Origin: Anaerozeibacter quisquiliarum
Lineage (GTDB): Bacteria; Bacillota; Clostridia; Christensenellales; Aristaeellaceae
Assembly: GCA_051162045.1 (NCBI GenBank)
Contig: JBISDI010000005.1
Length of the DNA: 64,000 nt
Strand: one strand, 5' to 3'
Shown here: piece by piece, positions 34,668 through 43,401 of the stretch
Position numbering within the stretch: the first letter of the stretch is position 1
Layout of the letters: each line of letters starts with the position of its first letter
Position numbers and translations under genes: made by a program
Notes under the pieces: model-generated
Database searches by the model: none
The model's input: only the letters and a program-made list of their open reading frames with translations
What the model was told of the DNA's origin: nothing

Positions 34668-34708
34668 TGACGCGCCGCGCAAAGTGCAATCCTCCGCGCG
34701 GCGCGTCA
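34668..34708 (-). terminator. Hairpin after the SpoIID-like gene
   Basis: Perfect 13 bp arms TGACGCGCCGCGC and GCGCGGCGCGTCA with a 15-base loop, ten bases past the SpoIID-like stop. No U-tract, so terminator function is uncertain. Confidence 0.5.
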
Positions 34709-34718
34709 TCGATGCCAA

Positions 34719-36491
34719 CTATTCTATTGTAAGATAGTCCATCGACGCGTAGCCGTTGAGCTCGGCGGTTTGGATTCTTGCCCAGCCGCTGGGCAGTTCC
34801 TCCACCACGATCACGCGCTGCGCGTTGTCGAGCGTGCCCAGCAGCTTGCCGGTGGTGGCGGCCTGATCGCGTACGTTGAGCGTCGAGCCCTTTGAACCGA
34901 GCGTCACGCGGGCGTAGGATTCGCCGTCCTTCAGCGCGGGCAGCGGCGCGGGGGTGGGCTTGGGCGTCGGGCGCGGGCGCGCCTTGCCGAGCGAGGCGCT
35001 GAGCGCTTCAAGCTCGGTGAGCGGCGCGCGCACGTACTGCTCGGCGACCAGCGTCATGCCGGGGTAGTAGAAGCCGAGGATATCCTGCCACTTTTTGCCG
35101 TGCGCCCCCGCCATCTGCTGCGCGCCGCGCTGGCTCATGCCCACGCCGTGCCCAAACCGGCGCGACTCGATCCGGAACGCGTCGGGCGCTTCGCCTTCGC
35201 GCGCCGCCCGGTCGCCCACGAGCTTGACGACCGACGCGATTTCGCAGTCGGAGCCGCTGATCTTAAGGCCGTAGTTGGGCTTAAGGTCCTTGTAGAAGTC
35301 GAGTTCCGTGTACAGCGTCTTGCCCACGGTCTCTACGCGGTTGAGCGGCTGCATCCTGGCGTCGGGCGTGGGGCCGGGGCCGTACAGCAGCTTACCCTCG
35401 ACGGTCATCCCCACCCGGATCTTGCGGAACATCCGGTTGCCCGGGCCGAACATGGGATCGGTGGGTTCGGCGCTGACGAGGGCGATCAGCCGGATGTCGC
35501 CGATCTCGTCGCTGTACCCGAGCGCCGACAGCTGCTCGGTCAGCCCGGCGCGAAGCTTCGCGCGCAGGTCGCGGCCGAGCTTTGCGGGATCGGCCGGCAG
35601 CGTCAGCGACTTGACCGGGCTCGAGGGATTTTCCAGGTCGTAGGGGTCGTCGCGCACGGTCAGCCAGCCGTAATCGCCCGCTCCGCCCCATAACTGGTCG
35701 GGCAGCGCCGTTTGGCCGCCGTTGCTGGCGGTGAAGTAGCAGGTGGCGTATTGATCGCGGTATCGCCCGACCACTCCGCGCGTCTCTGAGACCGCCAGCG
35801 CGGCGTTTTCGTGCTTGGGGTTCACGCCCTTGAACACCTGGTCGGCAGTCGTGTCCACTACGTCGTAGGCCCGGCCGGGGTGCTTGCGGCTCATCGCGTA
35901 GGTGCGCGCCGCCACCGCCTGCGCCTTGAGCGCCTCGATCGGGAACGAGTCGCTCATCTCGTAGGGTACCACGCCCAGCAGGTAGTCCTCGATGTCGAGC
36001 GCGGCGGTTGCCCGGATCGCGCCGGCTTCGTTTTCCAGTGTCAGGTCGCCCGGGTACAGCGTCTCGCGGCCGGTCTCGTGGATGCGGATGCCGTTGTCCG
36101 CGCCATCTTTTACGGCGTGGCGCGTCAGCGTGAACGACGGCCCCATGTTGAGCGTCAGAGCGCCGCAGTTCAGCAGCAGGTCGTCGCCGTCGATCGCCAC
36201 TTTAACCTCGGCGTCCCGCGCGAAGCGAAAGCCCCGGTCGTTTTCGACCGTGTAGCTGCCCGACAGCGTGAGCCCCAGCGCGACCGGCCGGCCGAGCGAT
36301 TTGAGCAGCACGCGCAGCAGCGCGCTTTCCTCGGTGGGGCGCGGCGAGGGACTCACCGCGGGCGCGGGGGCGAACACCGGCGCGGGTGTCGGCGTAGGCG
36401 CGGCGCTGAACGGCCAGAACGCGCGCGCGCCGGCGGTCAGCGAAAGCGTGAGGGCCAGCGCAAGCGCGGCCGGGCGAATGAGTCTTTTCAT
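34719..36491 (-). CDS. SpoIID/LytB domain protein with C-terminal SH3 domain
   Basis: 590 residues. A signal peptide (MKRLIRPAALALALTLSLTA) precedes a Pro/Ala-rich linker, a SpoIID/LytB domain (about 155-500: YLLGVVPYEMSDSFPIEALK, AQAVAARTYA, then GHGVGMSQRGAQ), a second proline linker and a bacterial SH3 domain at the end (STLNVRDQAATTGKLLG). SpoIID proteins are lytic transglycosylases acting on stripped peptidoglycan during engulfment; LytB relatives modify amidases. The SH3 domain would bind wall. Its extra domains argue for a general wall enzyme, not the core sporulation protein. GGAGG precedes the ATG at 36491. Confidence 0.88.
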   Translation of the reverse strand: MKRLIRPAALALALTLSLTAGARAFWPFSAAPTPTPAPVFAPAPAVSPSPRPTEESALLRVLLKSLGRPVALGLTLSGSYTVENDRGFRFARDAEVKVAIDGDDLLLNCGALTLNMGPSFTLTRHAVKDGADNGIRIHETGRETLYPGDLTLENEAGAIRATAALDIEDYLLGVVPYEMSDSFPIEALKAQAVAARTYAMSRKHPGRAYDVVDTTADQVFKGVNPKHENAALAVSETRGVVGRYRDQYATCYFTASNGGQTALPDQLWGGAGDYGWLTVRDDPYDLENPSSPVKSLTLPADPAKLGRDLRAKLRAGLTEQLSALGYSDEIGDIRLIALVSAEPTDPMFGPGNRMFRKIRVGMTVEGKLLYGPGPTPDARMQPLNRVETVGKTLYTELDFYKDLKPNYGLKISGSDCEIASVVKLVGDRAAREGEAPDAFRIESRRFGHGVGMSQRGAQQMAGAHGKKWQDILGFYYPGMTLVAEQYVRAPLTELEALSASLGKARPRPTPKPTPAPLPALKDGESYARVTLGSKGSTLNVRDQAATTGKLLGTLDNAQRVIVVEELPSGWARIQTAELNGYASMDYLTIE

Positions 36492-36563
36492 GAATGCCTC
36501 CGACAAAATATGACAACATTTTACCTTTGACGGCGGTTTCTGCCGCAATGTTCCTTTCTTAAC

Positions 36564-36601
36564 CAAAAGCCACCGTCCTGCCAAATATCGGCAGGACGGT
36601 G
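36564..36601 (-). terminator. Rho-independent terminator of the dipeptidase gene
   Basis: Perfect 12 bp stem CACCGTCCTGCC (36571-36582) with GGCAGGACGGTG (36590-36601), then GCTTTTGG on the minus strand. Confidence 0.85.
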
Positions 36602-36632
36602 TGAAGTTATACAAATTTCAGGCAAAAATTGG

Positions 36633-38048
36633 TTATTTTCCCGCCAGGTGCGCGATCGCGTGGGCCATGATGCGGATCGACAGCATGTACTTCTCGATAT
36701 CCACGTATTCGTCGGGCATGTGGCAGCGCTCCTCGTCGCCGGGGAACAGCGTGCCGAACGCCACGGTGTTGGGCATCATGCGCGAGTAGGTGCCGCCGCC
36801 GATCGCCATGGCGTAGGCCGGCAGGCCGGTCTGCTCGTGGTACACCCGGAGCAGCCCCTGTACGACCGGGTGATCCTCGGGCACGTGCAGCGGCACATGG
36901 CCGCCGGTGCGCGTCACGGATACCTTGTAAGGCGACAGCGCCATCACCGCCGCGCCGCACATTTGAACCTCGTCGGCGCTGATCGGATAGCGGATGTCCA
37001 GTTGCGCCCACAGCTCGTTGCCGTCGTAGCGCAAGAGGCCCAGATTGCAGGTAAGCGCGCCGGAGAGCTCGTCCGATTGCCTGATGCCCAATCCCTCGCC
37101 GTCGTAAGCTACGCCCAGTGTTTTCGCCAGCGCTTCGATCGCACCGCGGCTGCCGCCGCCCGCGCCCAGTTCGTCAAGCGCGATAAGCAGCGCGCCCGCG
37201 GCGTTGAAGCCGGTGTGGGGCATGGCCGCGTGGGTCTGGATGCCGGTCGAGGTCAGCTTCGCGCGCCCGTCGCTTAAGATTTCGAGTTTCAGGTCGAACC
37301 GCTCGTGCGCGGCCGCAATGGAGCGGACCCGGCGCTCGATTTCCTCAAAGCTGTGCTCGCCCAGGCCCAGCTCGCATGTCGCGAGACCCGGCACCACGTT
37401 TTGCCGGACGCCGGCGTAGAGCGAATACACGGGCAGCGCGGCGTTCGCTTCGCCGCCGGTCAGCTTTGACAGTCGAAGCGCCAGCCCGCCCTTCTCGATG
37501 TTAATCAGCGGATACTCGGCGTCGGGCGAGAAGCCGTAGTCGGGCATCTTGCGTACCGCGGCGTAATGGCGCATGTCGCTCATGCCGGTCTCCTCGTCGC
37601 AGCCCACGATCAGCCGCACCGCGTGCTTGAGTGGGATGCCGGCTTCGCGCACCGCGCGCATGGCGTACAGCGCCGCCAGCGCCGGGCCCTTGTCGTCCTG
37701 CGTGCCGCGCCCGTACAGCCGGCCGCCCTCGATCTCGCCGCCGAACGGGTCGTGCTCCCAGCCGTCGCCCGCCGGCACGATGTCGAGGTGGGCGAGTATG
37801 CCCATCACCTGGTCGCCCGCGCCCATCTCGGCCGAGCCGGCATAGCCGTCCACGTCGTCGGTCGCAAAGCCCAACGCCGCCGCGTCCCGCAAAAACAAAT
37901 CGAGCATCCGGCGCACATTGTCCCCAAACGGCGCATTGCCGGCGCTTTGTGCGGCCTGCACGCTGTCGATCGCCACCCACGAGCGCAGCTTCCCGAGAAT
38001 CTCATCCCGCCACGACGCGATCAGCGCGTCCATTTGTTGTAAGCTCAT
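36633..38048 (-). CDS. pepV: M20 family dipeptidase PepV
   Basis: 471 residues, the usual PepV length. Zinc and catalytic motifs are in order: GILAHLDIVPAGDGW, GRGTQDDKGPALAAL and GCDEETGM, and a late histidine in MAIGGGTYSRMMPN. It cleaves dipeptides, often beta-Ala or D-Ala containing, in the cytoplasm. The ATG at 38048 follows GGAGGGC. A TATAAT (38090-38085, minus strand) lies just upstream but without a good -35, so the gene may be partly co-transcribed with uvrC. Confidence 0.93.
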   Translation of the reverse strand: MSLQQMDALIASWRDEILGKLRSWVAIDSVQAAQSAGNAPFGDNVRRMLDLFLRDAAALGFATDDVDGYAGSAEMGAGDQVMGILAHLDIVPAGDGWEHDPFGGEIEGGRLYGRGTQDDKGPALAALYAMRAVREAGIPLKHAVRLIVGCDEETGMSDMRHYAAVRKMPDYGFSPDAEYPLINIEKGGLALRLSKLTGGEANAALPVYSLYAGVRQNVVPGLATCELGLGEHSFEEIERRVRSIAAAHERFDLKLEILSDGRAKLTSTGIQTHAAMPHTGFNAAGALLIALDELGAGGGSRGAIEALAKTLGVAYDGEGLGIRQSDELSGALTCNLGLLRYDGNELWAQLDIRYPISADEVQMCGAAVMALSPYKVSVTRTGGHVPLHVPEDHPVVQGLLRVYHEQTGLPAYAMAIGGGTYSRMMPNTVAFGTLFPGDEERCHMPDEYVDIEKYMLSIRIMAHAIAHLAGK

Positions 38049-38119
38049 TGCATGCCCTCCCAAGCAGTCTTGCTCTGTAAGTGCATTATAACACACCGGC
38101 GCGCGGATAACCAGCCGGA

Positions 38120-39982
38120 TTATTCGGACGCCGGCGGATGGAAATGGCCATGGATCACCTTCGCCAGCGTCGCTCCGATGCCCTCGGCCTCGGCGAGCGC
38201 CGCCTCGCTCGCGGCCTTGACCGCCTCGATGGTCTTGAAGTGCTTGAGCAGCGCCTTCTTCTTCTTCGGACCGACGCCCGGGATGTCGTCGAGCGCCGAG
38301 CGGATCTGCGCCTTGGCGCGCAGTTTCCGGTGATGGGTGATGCCGAAGCGATGCGCCTCGTCGCGCAGGCGCTGAATCAGGTGCAGCGCCTCCGATCGGC
38401 GGTCGAGGTAGATGGTTTCGGACTGGCCCGGCAGCACGATCTCGTCGATGCGCTCGGCCAGGCCGAACACCGGGATGTCGATCAATTGCTCGCGCAGCGC
38501 CTCGCCCGCCGCGCCCAGTTGGCCCACGCCGCCGTCGATCAGCAAGAGGTCGGGCAGGTCGGAGAACTTGCCGCCCGCGGGGTCGAGCCCTTGCGCCTCG
38601 CGCTCGGCGCGCTCGGTGAGCCCGTGCTTGAAGCGCCGGGTCAGCACCTCGTGCATCGAGGCGAAGTCGTTCGGGCCCTCGACCGTCTTGATCGAAAAGT
38701 GGCGGTACTGCTTGGGGGCGATCACGCCGTCCAGCATCACCACCATCGCGCCCACCGACTGCTTGCCCGATGTGTTCGAGATGTCGTAGCCCTCGATGCG
38801 GCGGGGCGGTTCGTCAAGGCCCAGCACCTGCGCCAGCTCCTTGAGCGCCCCCGTCGTGCGCGCGTAGCTGCGCTTGAGCTTCTCGGCGCGCTTCTCGATC
38901 GCCTCGCGCAGGTTCTTCTCGCAAAGCTCGATCAGCCGCACCTTCTCGCCGCGCTCGGGCACGCGCAGGCGGACCCGCGCGCCTCGCGCCTCGGTCAGCA
39001 GCTGTTCGAGCGTCTCCTGATCGGCAACGGCGATCGGCAGCAGCACCTCGTCGGGGATGCCCGCGCCGTCGTAGTGCTGGAGCAGGAATGATGAGAGTAC
39101 CTCGTCCGCCGGCTCGTCGCCCGCCCTCGGCAGCACATGGGTCTCGGCCTCGATCAGCTTGCCATCGCGTACCGACAGCCGCTGCACCAGCGCGTCCGCG
39201 CCCTCGCTCAGCGCGTACAGCACGTCGGTATCGCCGCCGCCGGGCGCGTGCGCGCGCTGCTTCTGCATCACGTTTGTAACCGCCTGGATGCGGTCGCGGA
39301 ACACCGCGGCGCGCTCGTAATTGAGCTGTGCCGCGGCTTCGTTCATCGACTGGCGCAGTTCCCTGAGCACCGGCTCATACTTGCCCGACAGGAACTCGAT
39401 CACGCGCCGGATCAACAGCAGGTAATCCTCGCTCGACACCTTGGCCGCGCACGGGGCCAGGCACTGCCCGAGCTCGTAGTGCACGCACGGGCGCACCGAG
39501 GGGTCGGGTTTCAGGACTTTATCGCACACCCGGATCGGGAACACCGCGCGCACCGCGTCCAGCACCTCGCGCACCGCCGTCGCGCCGTGGTACGGCCCGA
39601 AATAGCGGCAGCCGTCCTTCGCGACCGTGCGACGGATCTGCACGCGCGCAAACGGCTCGGCAAGATCGATCGCGATGTAGGGGTAATGCTTGTCGTCCTT
39701 GAGCAGGATGTTGTAATAGGGCCGATGCAGCTTAATCAGATTGCACTCGAGCATCAGCGCCTCGAATTCGCTCGAGGCGAGCACGGTGTCGAAGTCGGTG
39801 ACCTTTGTAACCATCGCGCGCACCTTGGGGCTGTGGTTGCGCTGCGAATGGAAGTACTGGCGCACACGGTTCTTGAGGTTCTTGGCCTTGCCGACATAGA
39901 TGACCGTATCGCCCGAGCGCATCAGATAGCAGCCGGGCGATTCAGGCAGGTGGGCGAGTTTGAATTCGACTTCTTGCGTCAT
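38120..39982 (-). CDS. uvrC: Excinuclease ABC subunit C
   Basis: 620 residues, standard length. The GIY-YIG nuclease domain is at the N-terminus (GCYLMRSGDTVIYVGKAKNL), the cysteine patch CDKVLKPDP...CVHYELGQCLAPC in the middle, the UVR motif NYERAAVFRDRIQAV near residue 215, the RNase H-like nuclease domain with IEGYDISNTSGKQSVGAMVV, and a C-terminal helix-hairpin-helix (IPGVGPKKKKALL). It makes both incisions in nucleotide excision repair. The ATG at 39982 follows GGAGG. Confidence 0.97.
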   Translation of the reverse strand: MTQEVEFKLAHLPESPGCYLMRSGDTVIYVGKAKNLKNRVRQYFHSQRNHSPKVRAMVTKVTDFDTVLASSEFEALMLECNLIKLHRPYYNILLKDDKHYPYIAIDLAEPFARVQIRRTVAKDGCRYFGPYHGATAVREVLDAVRAVFPIRVCDKVLKPDPSVRPCVHYELGQCLAPCAAKVSSEDYLLLIRRVIEFLSGKYEPVLRELRQSMNEAAAQLNYERAAVFRDRIQAVTNVMQKQRAHAPGGGDTDVLYALSEGADALVQRLSVRDGKLIEAETHVLPRAGDEPADEVLSSFLLQHYDGAGIPDEVLLPIAVADQETLEQLLTEARGARVRLRVPERGEKVRLIELCEKNLREAIEKRAEKLKRSYARTTGALKELAQVLGLDEPPRRIEGYDISNTSGKQSVGAMVVMLDGVIAPKQYRHFSIKTVEGPNDFASMHEVLTRRFKHGLTERAEREAQGLDPAGGKFSDLPDLLLIDGGVGQLGAAGEALREQLIDIPVFGLAERIDEIVLPGQSETIYLDRRSEALHLIQRLRDEAHRFGITHHRKLRAKAQIRSALDDIPGVGPKKKKALLKHFKTIEAVKAASEAALAEAEGIGATLAKVIHGHFHPPASE

Positions 39983-39998
39983 GGCGACCTCCGGAAAG

Positions 39999-40308
39999 GG
40001 GCTCGAACCCTTTTTGCCTGCGGGCAAAAATGCTCCGAGCCGTGGGTTACGGGGGAGACGGGGTGACGGGGGTTACGGGGCCGCCTGCCTGAAAACCCTG
40101 CGGGGTTTTCCGGGCGGCAGGCGGACGGGAAGGGATTCCCCGTCGGGCGGGCAAGCTCGCCCTTTGGGGGAATCCCATACACGCCCCCGGTACACGCCCG
40201 TGGGCGCATTATGAGGGGGGCTTCGGCCCCCCATTCCCCCGGGGAAGGGGGCCGTCGGGCACGTCGGGTTGCGCTGTTGTGTGCATCGGCCCTGTACGTA
40301 TATCGGCG
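39999..40308. repeat. GC-rich intergenic repeat region (copy A of dispersed repeat 2)
   Basis: No gene in 310 bases; instead a chain of hairpins. TTTTTGCC/GGCAAAAA (40011-40030) is nested in GGCTCG/CGAGCC. AAAACCC/GGGTTTT lies inside CCGCCTGCC/GGCAGGCGG. GGGATTCCCC (40132-40141) pairs with GGGGAATCCC (40167-40176), and GGGGGG/CCCCCC flank CTTCGG. The block at 40134-40175 recurs at 49209-49352: GATTCCCCGTCGGG is identical, and a 27-base segment starting GGGCAAGC differs at one position. Confidence 0.7.
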
Positions 40309-42720
40309 TCAGACGACCGCGTTGATTAGCCGGCCGGGCACGAAGATCAGCTTTTTCACCGGCTTGCCGGCCAGCAGCTTCTGGAAATCCGGGTCGGCGG
40401 CGAAATAGGCTTCCGCGGCCTCCCGCGTCAGGTCCGCGGGCACCATCAGCCGGCCGCGTACCTTGCCGTTTTCCTGCACGGCCACCTCCACCATGTCTTT
40501 TTTCAGCGCTGCCTCGTCGAACTGAGGCCACGGCTGGTGCGACAGCTCGCCAAAACCGTTGATCTGGGCGATCTCCTCGGTGATGTGCGGCGCGACCGGG
40601 TTGAGCAGCTGGCACAGCAGCTTCATCTCGCCCCGCGTCGCCGACTTGTTGTCGTACAACGCGTTGACCAGCGACATCATCGCCGCGATCGCGGTGTTGA
40701 ACTTCATCCGCTCGTAGTCTTCGCCGACCTTCTTGATCGCGCTATGTACCTCGTACGCCATGGCGGCCGACACGCCTTCTTCCTCGCTCATCAGCTCCTG
40801 CAGCCGCCACACCCGGTCGAGGAAGCGCCGGCAGCCGCGCGCGCCGTCGGTCGACCACGGAATCGCCTGGTCGAACGCGCCCATGAACATCTCATACAGC
40901 CGGAACGCGTCCGCGCCCAGCTCGTCCACCACGTCGTCGGGGTTGACCACGTTGCCGCGCGACTTGGACATCTTTTCGCCGTTGCCACCCAGGATCATGC
41001 CGTGCGAGGTGCGCTTCAAATACGGTTCCTTGGTCGGCACCAGCCCGATGTCGTACAGGAAGCGGTGCCAGAACCGGCTGTAGAGCAGGTGGAGCGTGGT
41101 GTGCTCCATGCCGCCGTTGTACCAATCGACCGGCGACCAGTACCCAAGCGCTTCGGGCGAGGCCAGCGCCTCGTCGTTGTGCGGGTCCATGTAGCGCAGG
41201 AAGTACCAGCTCGACCCGGCCCATTGCGGCATGGTGTCGGTCTCGCGGCGGGCGGGCGCACCGCACTTCGGGCAGGCGGTGTTCACCCAGTCGCCGATCG
41301 CGGCCAGCGGCGATTCGCCATCGTCGCCCGGTTCATAGTGCTCGACATCGGGCAGCGTGACCGGCAGCGACTCTACGGGCACGGGCACCCAGCCGCAGTG
41401 CTCGCAGTGCACGAGCGGGATCGGTTCGCCCCAGTAGCGCTGGCGCGAGAACACCCAATCGCGCAGCTTAAAATTCACCTTGCGCTCGCCCAGGCCTTTT
41501 TCGGCCAGCCATTCGATGATGGTCTTTTTCGCCTCGGGCACGCCCAGCCCATTGAGCGGCCCCGAATTGACCATGGTGCCCTGCTCGATGTCGGAATACG
41601 CGGCCTCGTCGACATGGCCGCCCGCGACCACCTCGACGATCGGAAGATGGAACTTCTTGGCGAACGCCCAGTCGCGCTCGTCGTGCGCGGGCACCGCCAT
41701 GATCGCGCCCGTGCCGTAGCCCATCAGCACGTAGTCGCCGACCCAGATCGGAATCTGCCGCCCGGTCGCCGGGTTGACCGCGCGGATGCCCTCGATGACC
41801 ACGCCGGTCTTGTCCTTGTTGAGCTCGGTGCGCTCGAAATCCGACTTGCGCGCCGCGGCCTCGCGGTAGGCGGCCACCGCGGCAAAGTTTTTAATCTCGG
41901 CTTTGTGCGCTTCGATCAGCGGGTGCTCGGGCGACAGCACCATGTAGGTGGCCCCGAACAGCGTATCCGGACGCGTGGTGTACACGCTTAGCTTTTCGCC
42001 GGTGGTCAGCGCGAAATCGACCAGCGCGCCCTCCGAGCGCCCGATCCAGTTCTTCTGCTGCAGCTTGACCTTCTCGATGAAGTCCACCTCGTCGAGGCCG
42101 TCCAGCAGCTTTTGCGCATAGTCGGTGATGCGCAGCATCCACTGGCTCTTGACACGGCGCACCACCTCGCTGCCGCAGCGCTCGCATACGCCGCCCACGA
42201 CCTCTTCATTGGCCAGGCCGCACTTGCAGCTCGTGCACCAGTTGATCGGCATCTCGCTCTTGTAGGCGAGGCCGTGCTCGAACAGCTTGAGGAAGATGAA
42301 CTGCGTCCACTTGTAGTATTTCGGGTCGGTGGTGTTGACCTCGCGCGTGTAGTCGAACGAAAACCCCAGCCGCTTGAGCTGCTCGCGGAAGCGGTCGATG
42401 TTCTGCCTCGTGACCTCGGCCGGGTGCACGTGGTGCTTGATCGCGTAGTTCTCGGTCGGCAATCCGAACGCGTCGTAGCCGATCGGGAACAGCACGTTGC
42501 AACCCTCCATGCGCCGCTTGCGCGCGATGATGTCCATCGCGGTGTTGGAGCGCGGATGGCCCACGTGCAGCCCCGCGCCCGAGGGGTAGGGGAACTCGAT
42601 CAGGGGCATGAACTTCGGCTTCGTGTGATCGGCTTCGGCGGTGAACGTGCCGTGCTCGTCCCAATAGGCCTGCCACTTGGGTTCGATCACGGCGGGGTTG
42701 TAGGCGGGATACTCCTTCAT
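40309..42720 (-). CDS. leuS: Leucyl-tRNA synthetase
   Basis: 803 residues, bacterial type. The HIGH equivalent is HVGH in PYPSGAGLHVGHPRSN, the KMSKS loop is GNGEKMSKSRGN, and the editing domain contains TTRPDTLFGATYMVLSPEHP. A zinc-ribbon-like C-x2-C pair is in CTSCKCGLANE and VCERCGSEV. It charges tRNA-Leu. The ATG at 42720 follows AAGGAGAG. Expression is controlled by the T-box leader directly upstream. Confidence 0.98.
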   Translation of the reverse strand: MKEYPAYNPAVIEPKWQAYWDEHGTFTAEADHTKPKFMPLIEFPYPSGAGLHVGHPRSNTAMDIIARKRRMEGCNVLFPIGYDAFGLPTENYAIKHHVHPAEVTRQNIDRFREQLKRLGFSFDYTREVNTTDPKYYKWTQFIFLKLFEHGLAYKSEMPINWCTSCKCGLANEEVVGGVCERCGSEVVRRVKSQWMLRITDYAQKLLDGLDEVDFIEKVKLQQKNWIGRSEGALVDFALTTGEKLSVYTTRPDTLFGATYMVLSPEHPLIEAHKAEIKNFAAVAAYREAAARKSDFERTELNKDKTGVVIEGIRAVNPATGRQIPIWVGDYVLMGYGTGAIMAVPAHDERDWAFAKKFHLPIVEVVAGGHVDEAAYSDIEQGTMVNSGPLNGLGVPEAKKTIIEWLAEKGLGERKVNFKLRDWVFSRQRYWGEPIPLVHCEHCGWVPVPVESLPVTLPDVEHYEPGDDGESPLAAIGDWVNTACPKCGAPARRETDTMPQWAGSSWYFLRYMDPHNDEALASPEALGYWSPVDWYNGGMEHTTLHLLYSRFWHRFLYDIGLVPTKEPYLKRTSHGMILGGNGEKMSKSRGNVVNPDDVVDELGADAFRLYEMFMGAFDQAIPWSTDGARGCRRFLDRVWRLQELMSEEEGVSAAMAYEVHSAIKKVGEDYERMKFNTAIAAMMSLVNALYDNKSATRGEMKLLCQLLNPVAPHITEEIAQINGFGELSHQPWPQFDEAALKKDMVEVAVQENGKVRGRLMVPADLTREAAEAYFAADPDFQKLLAGKPVKKLIFVPGRLINAVV

Positions 42721-42734
42721 ACTGCGCTGCTCTC

Positions 42735-42968
42735 CTTTGAAGTTAACAATAAAATAAATAGACGCCCGACGCTCGTTCAAGAGACGCCAGGCGTTGCCTT
42801 TCGCGGTACCACTCTCGTTGGCCTCGTGTGAAGCCCACTCGCGCCCGGTAACGGGGGCTACCGTCCAAGAGGAGCGCTCCGGGGCGAGCTTGATCCCGCG
42901 CGACGCCGCCTCGCACCGACCGGCGGCTCTCTTCATCCGCGCACAGGATGGATATTCCCCATCATTGC
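42735..42968 (-). promoter_or_regulatory. T-box leader of leuS
   Basis: The canonical T-box TGGTACCGCG (42811-42802, within GAGAGTGGTACCGCG) lies before a terminator hairpin (about 42795-42761) followed by TATTTATTTT. Upstream is a stem I-like region with GGGGAATATCC and AGAGAGC. A CTC triplet at 42888-42886 is a possible leucine specifier. Uncharged tRNA-Leu should bind and favour the antiterminator, raising leuS expression. Confidence 0.92.
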
Positions 42969-42974
42969 CCAACC

Positions 42975-43003
42975 ATTGTAGCCGATTCGGCGGGAAAAGT
43001 CAA
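42975..43003 (-). promoter_or_regulatory. Sigma-A promoter of leuS
   Basis: On the minus strand TTGACT (43003-42998), 17 bp, TACAAT (42980-42975). Confidence 0.82.
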
Positions 43004-43009
43004 GGATTC

Positions 43010-43180
43010 GATTTAAGCGTCCAGGGCAATTTACCTTGATGACGCACATCGCGCTGCCGCCGTCGGCTTGCGGCGGGGGCGGTCTTGCCTTTCTTGAGCA
43101 CGGTCGCCGCGCCCCGCGCGTCTACCTGCGCTACCTCCGGCGCGCTGCTTGCCCAAGTAAAAACCGCCGACCCGTTCTGA
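43010..43180 (-). pseudogene. Remnant of a Big_2 immunoglobulin-like domain, frameshifted
   Basis: In one frame the minus strand reads FTWASSAPEVAQVDARGAAT and then VLKKGK, the first two thirds of a Big_2 domain. The expected end appears in another frame as ADGGSAMCVIKVN. A frame change between about 43045 and 43085 separates them. No start, signal peptide or further domains remain, so this is a decayed end of a larger surface protein. An intact Big_2-like protein is encoded at 12932-14557. Confidence 0.6.
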
Positions 43181-43189
43181 CGCTGGCTG

Positions 43190-43318
43190 ACGGGTGCTTT
43201 TCCGCCCGCTCGCTTCTGCAAAACGTGTGACGTAGCGCTGCTACGCCTGCGCATTTTGCGGGAACATATCGAACGAAAATCCCCCCGCCGGCCAAAGCCC
43301 AATGGATCAGCGGTTGTG
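43190..43318. repeat. Diverged copy of the dispersed palindromic element
   Basis: The core GACGTAGCGCTGCTACGCCT (43229-43248) is identical to 49942-49961. Flanks align as well: TTTTGC after the core, AAAATCCCCCCGCC in place of AAAATTCCCCTCGCC, and ATCAGCGGTT in place of ATCAGCGCTT. The arms beside the core differ from the other copy but still pair with each other. Confidence 0.6.
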
Positions 43319-43401
43319 CCGCCGCTGTTCAAGAGCGGCGTGCCGTACGGCGCAACGAAAGAATCATGGCCATACGGACCGCTTTTAAGCGTTCCGCCCG
43401 C

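Larger units (their letters stand above)
34275..34718. other. Gene-poor stretch with strong inverted repeats
   Basis: No convincing gene in 444 bases. An open frame at 34300-34491 (+) has no ribosome binding site. The stretch holds a long palindrome (34508-34555) and a 13 bp perfect hairpin (34668-34708), listed separately. Base composition is less GC-rich than the neighbours at 34290-34490. Confidence 0.5.

Noticed and set aside
39995..40045. tRNA-like T-arm (GGGTTCGAGCCC on the minus strand) upstream of uvrC
   Set aside because: No matching acceptor, D or anticodon arms were found around it; the region folds as nested hairpins instead.
42720..42972. N-terminal extension of LeuS in the same frame
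   Set aside because: The stretch is the T-box leader (TGGTACCGCG and terminator), not protein.
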